The position numbers and the translations under genes were made by a program. Below, piece by piece: positions 39,865 to 52,885 of a DNA stretch of 64,000 nucleotides (position 1 is the stretch's first letter; each line of letters starts with the position of its first letter). The notes beneath the pieces were generated by a model. It was not told where the DNA came from and made no database searches. It saw only the letters and a list, made by a program, of their open reading frames with translations. Source of the stretch: Prosapia bicincta (Eukaryota > Arthropoda > Insecta > Hemiptera > Cercopidae); contig JBAIZL010000005.1 of assembly GCA_036971475.1 (NCBI GenBank), positions 248,435,823 through 248,499,822 on the forward strand, read 5' to 3'.

Positions 39865-41928
39865 AATATATAGACATATTCCTAACTGAAGTAAAGATGA
39901 GTATAACAAATATTGTACATGTATTTAGTATATGTGTTGAGTTTGTGATTACATCATTCCTCTATAGTCTGATATTTTACTTTATTCTTCAAATGAAGAT
40001 AGACAAAATGTGTTTTCTGTTTCAGTCATTAACACAGATGAATGACTGACTGATTGTGACGCACTGGAGTACATTGGAGGGCCATTAGAAGCTTTATTCC
40101 TTTGTAATTCAGTTTCTTTTCCTTTTCTGCATTAGTTACACTATCTTTTTTCTGTGAGTGGTTTCCATTATTGTATGCTCAACTAAAATGCTCATTTTAA
40201 TATGGAGGAAAACCGAAAAATGTAGTTATTACTTTCTATTGAGGGAATATTTTACTCAGTAGACTTTCATTTCGTTCTGTCTGGATAAATTAGAAATATG
40301 ATCATTTTCAGTTACGTAAGAGAAGGAATAAGTAAATGTCAAACACGAATACTCGGTTCTAAAGGAGCAAAATTGGAAACGTGGAGTACAATGAATCCAT
40401 TTCGTTCCCGAAATATATAAAACCTCGTTAAAAAAATGATATTGAAGTACAGAGTTTGTATAACGCAACGCGAAGTCGATTGAATTGTTAAAAAAGAGTT
40501 TGATATTTGAACTGGATCTATTTGAAATACGAACGAATTTTTCGATCGATGGAACTCACATTTTCCTCTATTCAAACATCTAATTCTATAAGGAGGCACA
40601 ATAATTTGTAGCGATTTCCCATTATATGAATACATTTTCAGAATAAATACGAGTTTTCTTCTAATGAAATTAAATTGAATCATGCTGAAGATTGTTTATC
40701 TGACCCATGGTGAAGCCTGTGGTCTGCGGTCTCTATAACTGGGGACTGATATGCCATCTGGCATCTCAGTCACTTCGCTTCGCGGTCGGGAAACCTCAAA
40801 ATATCTGTCATCACTAATTGCGATGAGGAGATAAGTTCAAACGATAAGCTTTTGAACCTACTGCAATAAATATGAACATTTTATTGTCATAATAAAAACA
40901 CTTTTTGTCCCTTAAACACGTCATCTCCTCACTATTGCGTAAACACCTCTTTGCTAATGAAGAGAATAAAACGAACCGTTCCGGGAAAATGATTTCCTCA
41001 AAGATTAATTAGGAAAGAAACATTTAATTACAGTTCTGACGTTCTAACTTACCGTTACCTTCCTATAATCCTATTGCATGTTGTAGCAGGTAGACGTATC
41101 CTTATAGCCCCGATAGAGAGTAGCTATACTTCAAAGACAAAAATGGCGTGTTACGTGAATGATTCAACATACCATAGAGGCAATTTGCCTACCTTAATAA
41201 TTGATTCTTCAGATCTCTCTGCAATATTTTAAAAAACCGTGTTACATAATGAGGATCTCATAACCACGCACTTGGCCTTGACAGATCACACAAGATTTCT
41301 CGTGCACCATCACATCTGAAAACATGTTACATATTTAGAATGTTCTATAAATCAATATCTTTTGCATCGGATATGTCTACTCATATTTCAAGATTGTTTG
41401 TTATTACATACCAAAGCTAATTTATCATCGAATTTATCTATTATCAACTGTTTCATGCAAGTAAGTGTTTTGACAGCCGTTATCATGTTTTTAGGACAGT
41501 ATTTATACTAACCCTTAACCTTCCGTCTCGCCTACTGCGATCTCTCAAGGCCAAGGAGACGGTTACAAGGCCGCAATATTTTTAATTATATGTAACAATA
41601 CTGTATTTCATTTTTACAGTCTCGAAGGTAAACCAAAATAATGTTACTGTTAAATTCAAGTGTTAACGTTTAAATACATCTAAAACACTCTTTTGATCTA
41701 ATCCTTTCCTGCGTTCAGAGAATGTTAACTCATTACATTTTTTTTATTTCCTATTCGAGCAGCTGTATGATCCTGGGATATAGATTTGTTTTGGTTTCTG
41801 TAAAGGTTTTAACACCAAGTCAGTAGTTCATCTTCAATGTTCAATGGAAGCATATGGGGACTGATAGTAGAGAGCTAAAATTTGTTTTAAACATAATGAA
41901 CAATATTGATAATAATAATAATAATATT

Positions 41929-41929
<1 letters not shown>
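39865..41929. other. AT-rich non-coding DNA
   Basis: No gene supported; overlapping minus-strand open frames near 40256-40683 are unrecognised. A phrase TTAACCTTCCGTCTCGCCTAC at 41515-41535 closely resembles one at 21053-21064. Confidence 0.4.
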
Positions 41930-41986
<57 letters not shown>

Positions 41987-42010
41987 ATATATATATATAT
42001 ATATATATAA
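41930..42010. repeat. (TA)n array
   Basis: A TA run with a single TTTGA interruption, preceded by an AAT run at 41910-41928. Confidence 0.95.
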
Positions 42011-43577
42011 TGAAATTTTTTTCCATTCATTGTGTTATTTAGTCTTCAATAGTTTTCAGTAATTTGTGAACTTCAGTGCCGATGTACATTTTATGTAATA
42101 TGTTAAACTCAAACTGCAAAAAGATAAAACAAAACCTTGGAAAATATAACCTAATTTTTGGGTTGTCTCGTAAATTGTCAGTTTCTACCTTTGCTAGAAA
42201 ATACCTTTATAATTTTAACTCTTCTATAACTTCTACATTTTGTATGCTAACAATTCTATGTTGATACTTTTTTGTATAGCATAGTGCTATGTCTTGTAAA
42301 GAAATGCCGAAACTGTGAAGTGAAATATACTATGTGGCTGGTGATACCGACTGCTGGCGTGTAACTCTTCGACCCTCTTCGCCACTCCGCCTCGGTTCCG
42401 TTTTCACTCATAATTAGCGTACCCTATATCAAGACTTGTAACTACTCAAATGTTCGATTTAAACACTCTGTCTATTTATCAAAAATACTAAAATTAATGT
42501 ATAAAAATAAAGAATTAAAAGAAAAAAATCATTGCTAAGAATATATTTTAGGTAATTATCAATTAAATATAAAATCATTTCTATTAAAAATAATCAATTT
42601 AAATAGTGAAATTGGAGATACATTTTAAAAAAGACTTGCAACATTGCTTTATAAAAATTAGCTGTCGACAGGTTACGCAAGTATATTACTAAATTAAATT
42701 GTTTTAATCACTCAAAATATTTAAAAATAAAAAAATTATATTCAATCAGTGAACATTGCGAGGGCTGATCAATGGTCTTATGAGTTCGTCTAAAGATTAG
42801 CAATATATATTTTAAGCTGTAATAGTCTCAGAAAACATACTTCTGACATACAAGGTTATATTTATTTATCAAAACCATTACTACTGAAACATGGCTGCCT
42901 GCAGATGAACCAGGTGACTTACCTAACCTGCACAACTAAATAAACTGCAAGATGTTTGAGCGGCTGGATTTGCCTCTTATAAATATAAGATTATTTCAGA
43001 TAGCACCACAATAAGCATGGTTCTAACAGTTCCATGTGCTACAGAAGTCCATTTTACTCAAACATTATGATATGTGAGCTTTTCATGCTAAAATAGAAGA
43101 TAATTTATTATGGTTGTTGAAACGATATTATTATACCAAGGATTTTTCCATACAGTTGAAAAGGCTAAATAGTATTTAAAAACAGTAAAAATTAACTACC
43201 AATAGCTTTAAGAGACGGCTTCAATGTAAATACTGCAAATTAACCACACTCCAAGGAAATGTAGTAGCAAGATATGGAAAAACAATGAATGTAGTATCTA
43301 TGCGACACTTTGATTATGTTGTGGCGAATACTTTCAATTATCAGAGAAATACCTTCAGAAGCTGCATCAAATATCACAATGTAATATCACCAAGGAAACT
43401 GACAAAACAGCTTAAAATAATTGAGGGATTTTTAAATTAATTTGTAGGTGGTATGTATTTAAATAAAGAACACACTATTTTCTTCTTCAAAAAACATTTT
43501 GAATATTTGTTTTTTTTTCAATTTGTTTTCTTATCACGCCATATTCATATGTTCAATAAATATTGCATGCATATTTT

Positions 43578-43579
<2 letters not shown>
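42011..43579. other. AT-rich non-coding DNA
   Basis: No gene called. The stretch 43205-43430 on the plus strand reads for about 70 codons with few stops and a Cys-X2-Cys, but I could not match it to a family. Confidence 0.35.

Positions 43580-43639
<60 letters not shown>
43580..43639. repeat. (TA)n array
   Basis: Uninterrupted TA run followed by a T-run. Confidence 0.95.
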
Positions 43640-43646
<7 letters not shown>

Positions 43647-43971
43647 TATTAAAACAAACATTGATTCACATTTTCTAATATTTATCTCTTCTATTAAGAC
43701 ATTCGTTCACACAAATATTTTAATATTTATGTCTTAATTATCCATTCTTTCATCAATACTACCTAATATCTATCTCATTTAATAAACCATTCTTTAATCT
43801 ACATTTTCTACTCAAAATAGTTTCGATATTTCTCATCTGCTCAGTGTAGCGCGACGTGTGATTTTAAAAACATCGGTTTATTATATGTTTTTAGGCGCTT
43901 TTTGTTTTGTTTTCAAATTTTAATTTTTTGAAACAACAACACAAAGTTTTATTACTTTTTTTCCTAAGCAG

Positions 43972-44058
43972 TTTTTATATCATTAGGTCATTAGGTATAC
44001 GTATTTTTTTACAACCATCATGGTTGTAAAAATTGATACCTGATATAAAAACTGTTTA
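43972..44058. repeat. Foldback repeat
   Basis: AAGCAGTTTTTATATCA is mirrored by TGATATAAAAACTGTTT, and an inner ACAACCATCATGGTTGT is itself palindromic. Together they make a long imperfect hairpin of about 85 bp. No hammerhead core recognised. Confidence 0.75.
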
Positions 44059-45044
44059 ATCGATTGTTACCATTTTGATATCAAATATTGTATTTAAAAT
44101 ATAAAGTAGATTATTAGTTATGTATAATATATATCCCTTTACAGAGAGAAGAAAGTTGTCTTTTCAGGATTAAATTGCTTATAAATGCCAATTTGTTCTT
44201 GTATTTTGTATGATGGTATTAAAATAACAAACGTTTAAAATTGTAGAAAATACAAGCAAGAGTCTGAAACTAATTTAAAGACGCTTCAACATTCATCATT
44301 CCATTAGCAATTCCTTCACGATCCTACTTAACTCTTAACGAATATTCAAGAAATGTAGGCTACATCATTATGCCCGTCCTGACAACGAACGGTTTTGCTC
44401 GCAAGTATTACAGCTCGTTCTTTTCCGGTACAAAAAGTAAATAAATAACAATAATTATTGAAAATACTGTCTGACATATTAAAATAATTACATCAATAAA
44501 TATAAAATATTTTATTGTTATAAATTTTTTATTTAGGTATTATAATTGTAATTGAATATTGGTCTTGACAATTACTTCATCAGAAGTAATAAATAATAGA
44601 TTGAACGAATAGGGAATGCATTATACAACTGATTCGCAGCACACAGTTGAAGTAACGAACTGTTCAAAAACGCAGACCACATTTCGTCAATTAGAGCTTC
44701 GTTATACTTTGCGTCACATTTTCGCCGAGTACTGCAGGCCTATACTCGTACGTAGATTGCGGCTTTTGTTCCTGTATGCATATATTTTTAAGTATTTCTT
44801 CATAAAAATAATTTTAACTTATGTAAATAATTACATTTTTGCATACAAATTAAAATGTATATAATTAAACTAGATAATTTGATGGTTCTCTATTATTATT
44901 AAAAATAGAACATTTCATCTTTTGTATTAATGTGAGAGAGTTTGTGTCAGCTACCAGGTACCATTTGTTTGTAGTAACTTACCATGTTCTATTATTATTA
45001 TTATTAGATGTTCTAAAAATTACTAAAATCAATTGTCATCAACT
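44059..45044. other. AT-rich non-coding DNA
   Basis: No gene supported. At 44565-44600 the minus strand reads CTGATGA within an ATTACTTC/GAAGTAAT inverted repeat, but there is no GAAA. Confidence 0.4.
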
Positions 45045-45118
45045 AAAGGTTTAAAAATGTATTTGAACTTGATTGGAAGAATAAAAACGTATTTCATTAA
45101 CGATTGAAAATTTGTAAA

Positions 45119-45186
<68 letters not shown>

Positions 45187-45240
45187 AGAGTGTAGGTAAT
45201 AGAAGGAATTTAGAAACATTCTGAGTTTTAAAAAAGACTG
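45045..45240 (+). repeat. Dispersed repeat family, copy 2 (with internal TA array)
   Basis: Same family as 33895-34010: TTTGAACTTGATTGGAAGAA, AAAACGTATTTCATTAACGA and GATTGAAAATTTGTAAAAG. A TA array (45120-45183) follows, then GGAGAGTGTAGGTAATAGAA. The TA hinge is much longer than in the other copies. Confidence 0.75.
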
Positions 45241-45494
45241 TTGAAGGAAGCAAAGCTGAAACTGCAGAACAAAGCAAGCTACACCACTAGTAACTAGCTG
45301 TACCACAGCTACATTAAGACTGAGTGAGGTTTAACGACGACTTGGCAACAAGGGTCACCCATGCAGCAAGATGTGAGCCTCCTATTCTCTCAGAAGCCCG
45401 TAATCCCCACTCTCTCTGGTTGATTTCGCCTACGTATAATCTTATTCTGTTTTAAATCCAACCATAGTGAGATCAATTCACAAGAGAAACAATT

Positions 45495-45705
45495 TTAACA
45501 CTTTACTCTAAATCTCACTACACGTCAGTTTATTAAAACAAACGCATTAGTTTATTAAAACAAACAGACTAGATTCGATTACAGTATTAGCCAAGTACTG
45601 ATGATGGGGAAATAGACATCGAAACTAGTCCGTTTGTTTAATTAAACTAATGTGTTTGTTTTAATTAACTAACATGTAGTGAGGTTTAGATTAAACAGTG
45701 TTAAT
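45495..45705. repeat. Foldback repeat with hammerhead-like motif E
   Basis: Inverted arms share AAACTAATGYGTTTGTTTTAAT and GTAGTGAGRTTTAGA (about 45500-45572 and 45622-45695). On the plus strand: CTGATGA (45598-45604), T, a weak stem, GAAA (45621-45624), palindromic ACTAGT (45624-45629) and C, so the presumed cleavage triplet is GTC. Stem II is mostly mismatched. Confidence 0.78.
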
Positions 45706-45800
45706 TTTTACGTTGTGTACCAGCATTTGTTTTACACAATTTTGTTACCTGACTTAAATAAAAAAGTATACTAAATCACAATAGTTCATTTAATTTTTAA

Positions 45801-45830
45801 AAGCGTTTCCATTGGCAATATCATCATCAG
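45801..45830 (-). ncRNA. Hammerhead-like ribozyme motif F (degenerate)
   Basis: The minus strand reads CTGATGA (45830-45824), T, then GATATTGCCAATG, GAAA (45809-45806) and CGCTTTT. The core is intact, but stem II and the stem III palindrome are decayed. The flanks ATAGTT and AACTAT could pair as part of stem I. Confidence 0.35.
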
Positions 45831-46457
45831 TAACTATACGAGTAAGTATTGAAATATTGACACTATAACTTATTATATTAGCTATAGTTGTTGTATTACC
45901 TATATATAGGCTTAATCACTTAGTATAACGAACTATTAATTAAAAAGCGTTATTAGGTAAACATTATTGATTGCTAGTTATTTAATACCTATGCTCATAA
46001 TCAATAATAAAAAAATTGATTTAAATTCAGAGTTGTATTTAAATTTAGAAATTTTCACGTTACCTTACCTAAACTAAACAGTGTTAAAATTATACTAAGT
46101 GAAACGGGTAAACGTTGGTTCAAATATAACAAAAACCCATTCACAAACAACAAAAGGTTATTACAAAAGCATAAGTATATTTTTGTTGAAGTTTACTTAG
46201 GTCGAGGTCAAAGAGATTATGCTACTAGTCACCATTGTTGTTCAATAAGGAAGCCGAGATTTCCATGACAATTAGAATCTACAGCATGTGTCGTGTTCTT
46301 TCAGTGAAATCGTCACAGACTTATTTCTTCAATCGTATTTTTTCTGTGGGATTGTGGAGAGAATAAAGTTATCGGCAAATAATGGAGGGGCAACTTCGTA
46401 CTCATATATTCTAACAAATTACTTAATAACGGCATTATTTTTTCAAATTACTTTAAA
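45831..46457. other. AT-rich non-coding DNA
   Basis: No gene or element recognised. Confidence 0.45.
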
Positions 46458-47117
46458 ACATCGACCATAGAAAGTTGCATACACAGAGATTAAATAATCC
46501 TGTATGATTAAGTAGGAACGTCGACCATAGAAAGTTGCATACACAGAGATTAAATAAACCTGTATGATTCAGTAGGAACATCGACCATAGAAAGTTGCAT
46601 ACACAGAGATTAAATAAACCTGTATGATTCAGTAGGAACATCGACCATAGAAAGTTGCATACACAGACATTAAATAATCCTGTATGATTCCGTAGGAACG
46701 TCGACCATAGAAAGTTTCATACACAGAGATTAAATAATCCTGTATGATTCAGTAGGAACGTTGACCATAGATAGTTGCATACACAGAGATTAAATAATCC
46801 TGTATGATTCAGTAGGAACATCGAACATAGAAAGGTTGCATACGCAGAGAACAAATAATCCTGTATGATTCAGTAGGAAAGTCAACCATAGAAAGTTGCA
46901 TATACAGAGATTAAATAATCCTGTATGATTCAGTAGGAACGTCCACCATAAAAAGTTGCATACGCAGACTATAAATAATCCTGTATGATTCAGTAGGAAC
47001 GTTGACCATAGAAAGTTGCATACACAGAGATGAAATAATCCTGTATGATTCAGTAGGAACGTTGACCGTAGAAAGTTGCATACACAGAGGATAAATAATC
47101 CTTTATGATTTAGTAGA
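46458..47117. repeat. 60-bp minisatellite, 11 copies
   Basis: The phrase CGACCATAGAAAGTTGCATA and its variants recur at 46461, 46521, 46581, 46641, 46701, 46761 and 46821, then about 61 bp later and on at 60-bp spacing to 47062. Because 60 is divisible by three, the minus strand reads as a repeated 20-residue peptide with Cys-Val-Cys. One extra base in copy seven splits this into two open frames (46453-46641 and 46790-47140). I treat it as a minisatellite, not a gene. Confidence 0.93.
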
Positions 47118-48139
47118 GTAGTTTTACCAGAAGAGCACAAGCAAAGAACACAACGAGGGGCATGGCGTTAATATAATCATCTGGAAAGAGAGAGAATTCT
47201 TGTAATAGTAACTATTAGAGCTGGGTTAGAAGAGAATGGTTTTCTTGTATTAAAAAATAACAAAATATTAAATAATAAGCAGGTTTTTGTGCGAAAGTTA
47301 AATGGCTGATAAGCAAGTCAAGTAAACGTGTTTATATTCTAGTCGACAGTTTAATAGCTACTTCTTTATCAAGTCTGTTTCACTATAAAAAAAGTCCCTA
47401 AAATTACTACTAAGATGCCTAATGTTATTATAAAAATATTATTCCTTTGGTGTCATTCCAAACCAGTGGGTTCCATATACGCCTCCTGTCAGAGTTCTCG
47501 TTTACTGGAATTGAGGTCAAACAATTCAGGATGTGTCAAAACCATTATAGAAAACATGACAAGTCTGAATCTCCGAGGGTTACAATTCCTTGGACAAGAA
47601 AATAATACGAATTACGTTTTAGTTCTCTGAACTGTGGAAAATATTAGTTGAAAGTGTTGTGTTTGTGAATACTTTGTGTCAATTTAAGAGTTTTGATACT
47701 TTACGTTATTAGTTATATGCTAAGGTTTGACGCTAACATATATAAGGGGAATTTGATACGAGAAGGGGTTAGTTAAATAAAATGAGTTAAGAGAATCATG
47801 ATCCTTATAGATGTATATATTTCCTTCCCTCTTCCAGAAGACCTCTTCTATCGGGGTTTTAGAGGATAACTCTCTGCAACACTATAGCTCTTTACTGACA
47901 GATATTGCACTTCATAACACAACACAGATACACTTATGTGTTTCTGTCAGGTAACACTTTACTGACAAATATTGACACCACATAACTAAACACTGCCACA
48001 CCTTTCTACCACAACACAGCACTGGCAAAAGATGTCACCGCATAAGTAAACAATGACACACGTTGGGAACACATATCTCAACATTGACACAATTTGATAA
48101 CACTTAACACAATAACGACACATATGGAACACCACAAAT
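47118..48139. other. AT-rich non-coding DNA
   Basis: No gene supported; open frame 47415-47630 is unrecognised. From about 47880 there are looser ACACAC/TGACA phrases that lead into the next array. Confidence 0.4.
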
Positions 48140-48900
48140 ACGAGACCACCACACGTTTTCACTACATATCACATCCCTGACACACCTTGGTATAACATAT
48201 CACATCCGTGACATACCTTGGCGTCACATATCACATCTCTGACACACCTTGCCATTACATATCACATCGCTGACACACCTGGGTAACACATATCACATCC
48301 CTGACACACTTGGCTATTACATATCACATCCCTGACACACCTTGGTATAACATATCACATCCCTGACACAACTTGGTATCACATATCACATCCCTGACCC
48401 ACCTTGATACCACATATCACATCCCTGACCCTCCTTGGTATCACATATCACATCCTTGACACACCTTGGTATCACATATCACATCCCTGACACATCCCAG
48501 ACACACATTGGTATCACATATCACATCCTTGACACGTGCCTCACACAACTTGGTATCACGTATCACATCCCTGACACACCTTGGTAACACATATCACATC
48601 CCTGACACACCTTGGTATCACATATCACATTCCTAACACACCTTGAAATCACATAACGAATCCCTGACACACCTTGATATCACATCACATCCCTAACACA
48701 CCTTGAAATCTCATAACGAATCCCTGATACACCTTGGTATCACATGTCACATCTCTGACACACCTTGGTATCACATATCACATCCCTAACACACCTTGTA
48801 ATCACATAACGAATCCCTGACACACCTTTATATCACATATATCATCCCTAACACACCTTGAAATCTCATAACGAATCCCTGATAAACGTTGATATCACAT
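48140..48900. repeat. 31-bp minisatellite, about 24 copies
   Basis: Repeated unit ATCCCTGACACACCTTGG plus TATCACATATCAC. Successive copies are 31 bp apart (for example CCCTG at 48569 and 48600). A variant subtype with TTGAAATCACATAACGAA is interspersed from about 48635. Confidence 0.93.
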
Positions 48901-50699
48901 AACACATTATTTACACACATGGTACACACAGAACAACAATATGACCCACCACATATTTTAACACTGACTCGTGTTACACCAGATGATATTCAGAGTATTT
49001 TATATTACTTTTACAGATTACTAAAAAAAAAACATTTTCGTAACGATGTTTTATTTTCATTTAATGATTTTTTTCTAAATAGCGTCCACTTTTTTGGTAT
49101 GCTTTATTCTTCTTTGTTTATTTTGTGTGTATTAATATTATTGTGTGTTTATATATTTATGTGTGCACTAAGTTTATTTTTAACTGTTCTATCATAAGCC
49201 CTTCACTCACTAACAAAGATTTTCTATATATTATACTAGTGTATATAGATTTTCTAAATATATAGAATTTAATTTTTTATTCGTACTACTTGTAAGAATT
49301 AAATGAATTTGTATTGCCAGATTGTCTTTTTGAGAGGATATCTATTTTTAAAAATACGTTATATTGATGACGTTTATTAATGATCATTACATTAACTCTT
49401 ACATATAATTAACAATTTGAAAAATCGTTAAATTGTAATACTTTATAAAATATGTTCAGGGGGAAGATTTGCAAAGACGCCATGTTTTGTTTCTCTAAAC
49501 GTATTACACTCCAGGCAAAAGGAGGCAATACTTTGGCGTGCCGACTCTGTGATTATTAAACCCACGCTCTGACATTTAGTTCATTGAGCGAGCAGTACCA
49601 AGAACTCTCGCCACAGGACGTCCCAATGGCGTCTTTGTAAGCCATTTGGCTCTACAAAACGATCATCAATAACTTTCACACTTTCCCTAATTTTATCCAT
49701 TACTTAACAAATATATTGTTACAAAAGTGGTTGTGGCCACACAGGATATTACTTACCTATACAACCGCAAGTGAAGACTTTAGTTCTATACATGATGTGA
49801 CTCACTTATCCCTACCAAAAAAGTGAGTGAAGGCTTTAGTTCTATACATGAAGAAACTCACTTATCCCTATCAAAATAGTGAGCCTAACTTGTAATTATA
49901 GATAATTAGATAATAATTAGATAATAAAAAAAACATTGTCAATTATGTATTTCCTAATATTTTCGAGTTAATGTAAAAAGAAATAATGACTGATAAGTTG
50001 TGTTCGTTATTATAAAATTAATAATTATCCTTCGTTAGTTTGGTGGTATACTTTTCTCTTCATAATCTTTGTAATCGATCAACCTTATTCTACCCTCTCC
50101 AGTCACTCAAGTATGACTCATCCTACCTTTAAGCTGTACATTACCTTTGTTTGTAACTCCTAAGAATCTTTCATGGTTCTACCTTAGTTTAATTAACTAG
50201 TTTAATTCCTTTATGATCTCGTTTGTGGACAGGATGACCATAACCGACCTTTCGAACTTGATCGATAGTCTCTATTTTCCATTCTAAGTTTTTTTATTAA
50301 TCTGATTGAATACTGCCAACAGTTTTCTATTATTTATAATGAATCTATATTTCTTTTTTTTCCGAATAACATATACAAAAATATTGAGTAATTTTGTTCA
50401 TAATTCTTCTTCTTTTACATTTTTTTTAAATAGTGAGTGGGTTGGCTAATTATTAAAGTTTGTAAAACATTTTCCTCCTAATATAAAACTGCTGGTTTAT
50501 ATTCCCGGTAAGGTCAAAGAATATTTGTGTGCTTTTTTAAAAGTCAACTCAGAAAATGAAGACGTGTACCTATGGTAAAACTAAGCGGTAGGAGATTAGT
50601 GCTGGTCACTCTACCTACCTTCGTTTACCGTACTTTTAATTCCCAAATAAAACTGCTCCACCGTGTCTTACCTAAGTCTTGTTAATGGTATGAGTGTAT
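48901..50699. other. AT-rich non-coding DNA
   Basis: No gene called. An inverted 12-mer pair CAAAGACGCCAT (49472-49483) and ATGGCGTCTTTG (49626-49637) bounds 166 bp. A 58-bp direct duplication with CTTTAGTTCTATACATGA lies at about 49770-49880. The 102-codon frame at 48889-49197 begins inside the minisatellite and is unrecognised. Confidence 0.4.
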
Positions 50700-51595
50700 T
50701 TATTATTAAAATTAATATTAGTAGTAAAATTATCATTATTGTTAATGTAATTGTTGTTATTGTTCTTGATGTTTTTGTTATTGTTACTGTTACGGTTATT
50801 GTTATTATTGTTATTGGGATTAGTATTGTTATTGGAGTTTTTATTGTTATTGTTATTGTTACTGTTATTGCTATTGTTAATGAGGTTTTTGTTATTGCTA
50901 CTGCTTAAGGTTATTGTTATTGTTGTTGTAGTTGTTGTTTGGTATTGGTACTGGTATTTTTATTGCTATTGTTACTGGTATTTTTATTGTTATTGTTACT
51001 CTTATTGCTATTATTCATGAGGTTTTTGTTATTGCTACTGTTTACGGTTATTGTTATTATTGTTATTGTTGTTGTAGTTGTTGTTTGGTATTGGTACTGG
51101 TATTTTTATTGCTATTGTTACTGGTATTTTTATTGTTATTTTTACTGTTATAGTTATTGTTCTTGATGTTATTGTTATTGTTGTTGTTGTTGTTTTGGTA
51201 TTGGTATTGCTATTGCTATTGTTATTGAGGTTTTTGTTATTGCTACTGTTTAAGGTTATTGTTATTGTTGTTGTAGTTGTTGTTTGGTATTGGTACTGGT
51301 ATTTTTATTGCTATTGTTACTGGTATTTTTATTGTTATTGTTACTGTTATTGCTATTATGCATGAGGTTTTTGTTATTGCTACTGTTTACGGTTATTGTT
51401 ATTATTGTTTTTGTTGTTGTAGTTGTTGTTTGGTATTGGTACTGGTATTTTTATTGCTATTGTTACTGGTATTTTTATTGTTATTTTTACTGTTATAGTT
51501 ATTGTTATTGTTGTTGTTGTTGTTTTGGTATTGCTATTGCTATTGTTATTATTATTGTTATTTTTATTGGTATTGTTATTGTTATTATGAAATGA
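50700..51595. repeat. TTATTG-type array with a 345-bp compound repeat
   Basis: About 900 bp of TTATTG, TTGTTG and related hexanucleotides. The phrase TGTTTGGTATTGGTACTGG recurs near 50935, 51081, 51280 and 51426, spacings of 146, 199 and 146 bp. So a 345-bp block has been duplicated within the array. Leu/Val-rich open frames in all phases are artefacts. Confidence 0.92.
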
Positions 51596-52784
51596 ATTTT
51601 TAATGCTACTTTTTAATGTTAACTTGATTAACGTGTACATTTTTGTCAAAATGCTAAAATTGTCAAAACATTTTACAGTAAGTTTTTGTAGTATTCGTGG
51701 TGCTTTACGATTTCTTGTAAAACTTCTCTAATTACTCACAACTCGTAATCTGTTATCATTTCCTCTCTTCATGTTTCAAAAATTGAATTTTAACCTTCTA
51801 TCTAGATTTAAGTATTAAATAATGATTTTTTGTTGTTAAGCCTTTCAGGAGGGAAGAATGTTAAAGCATATGAACCATAGGAAAGGGTGTATGTTTCACG
51901 TGGACATGAAACCCCCATTAGGTTCTGAAAGTTCAATTAAATTTAAACGTTGAATTAAATTTTTTTTAATATGTTTATCAACAATAAGATGAAAGTAAGG
52001 TAAAGAAGACTCTTAGTCTTACATTTTTCATTTGACCGTGAAATTAAACTTGGTCATTTGTTATAGGTAGTCACTTCACAAGTAACGAATTTTCCACTCA
52101 GTGAAGGCAATGGGTTCTTAATACGTTTCGTGGAATTGTTTCAAATTATGAATTACAACCGGACAAAAAAGTGGAATTCAAGTGGACACCAATGTGTTTA
52201 AAAGCTTCCTTCAGGCCTCACTTTTATAATATACATATTTTGTAGCAATAAAATAATATTGTCCTGATTTTTTTTAAACTACGTAATGGTAAACAAATAC
52301 AATATTTATTTTCTATACAAAAAATAATTTTGTTTTTATTATTGTTGAAGAAATCCACGACACAGAATTCTTGACTTCATTGCGAAACCTATTTCTAACT
52401 GCGGAAGCTAGTTTTGAGATTTGCATGTTTTCACCCTTCAGATTGCATAGACGACTGGAAGCTATTTGGGTTACAGCTGACGTTCACAGGTTCACAGCCT
52501 CAATGCAATCTAGGTTTGAAATGGAATAAAATATTCTGCTGGCATCTGTCCTGAACATTTTTATAGAACAGTTTTGCTTTATAAATAAATATGTGTTTTT
52601 ATAACAATATGAAAGTATTTATTACAATCCAAAAGCTTTATCTTCAAACACAATTGAGAGGCTGTTACATCAGAGGCTTCAAGTTGTTAAAAAAATATAA
52701 TTTTAAAACTTTGTTCAATTTTTCTTATCTTTTTCTAATAAAAAAAAAACTATTAGTTACACTATAGTTAAATAATATTTAACT
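51596..52784. other. AT-rich non-coding DNA
   Basis: No gene or element recognised. Confidence 0.45.
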
Positions 52785-52885
52785 AAGTGAATACTTGAGA
52801 GCTTACTTACTGACGCGTTTCGAAAAAATCATTTCTATTACGAAGCTAAGCCTCTACATCTGTGAGTTCACTTAGTTATGTATTA
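52770..52885. repeat. Foldback repeat with degenerate hammerhead-like motif G
   Basis: Outer arms AACTAAGTGAA (52783-52793) and TTCACTTAGTT (52866-52876) are inverted copies. On the minus strand, a TAGAAATGATTTTTTC segment is followed by GAAA (52822-52819), the palindrome ACGCGT and C (GTC triplet). The core upstream of stem II is degenerate. Confidence 0.6.

Noticed and set aside
43205..43430. Possible transposase C-terminus with a Cys-X2-Cys
   Set aside because: I compared it mentally with piggyBac-type C-terminal zinc fingers and it did not fit; stops interrupt the frame upstream.
44560..44600. Another hammerhead-like site (CTGATGA within an inverted repeat)
   Set aside because: Lacks GAAA after stem II, although an AATATT palindrome follows; too degenerate to count.
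48140..48900. Possible CRISPR array with 31-bp units
   Set aside because: Head-to-tail minisatellite without spacers.
50663..51649. Leu/Val/Tyr-rich and Asn-rich open frames on both strands
   Set aside because: They are readings of the TTATTG-type array; no start context or domain.
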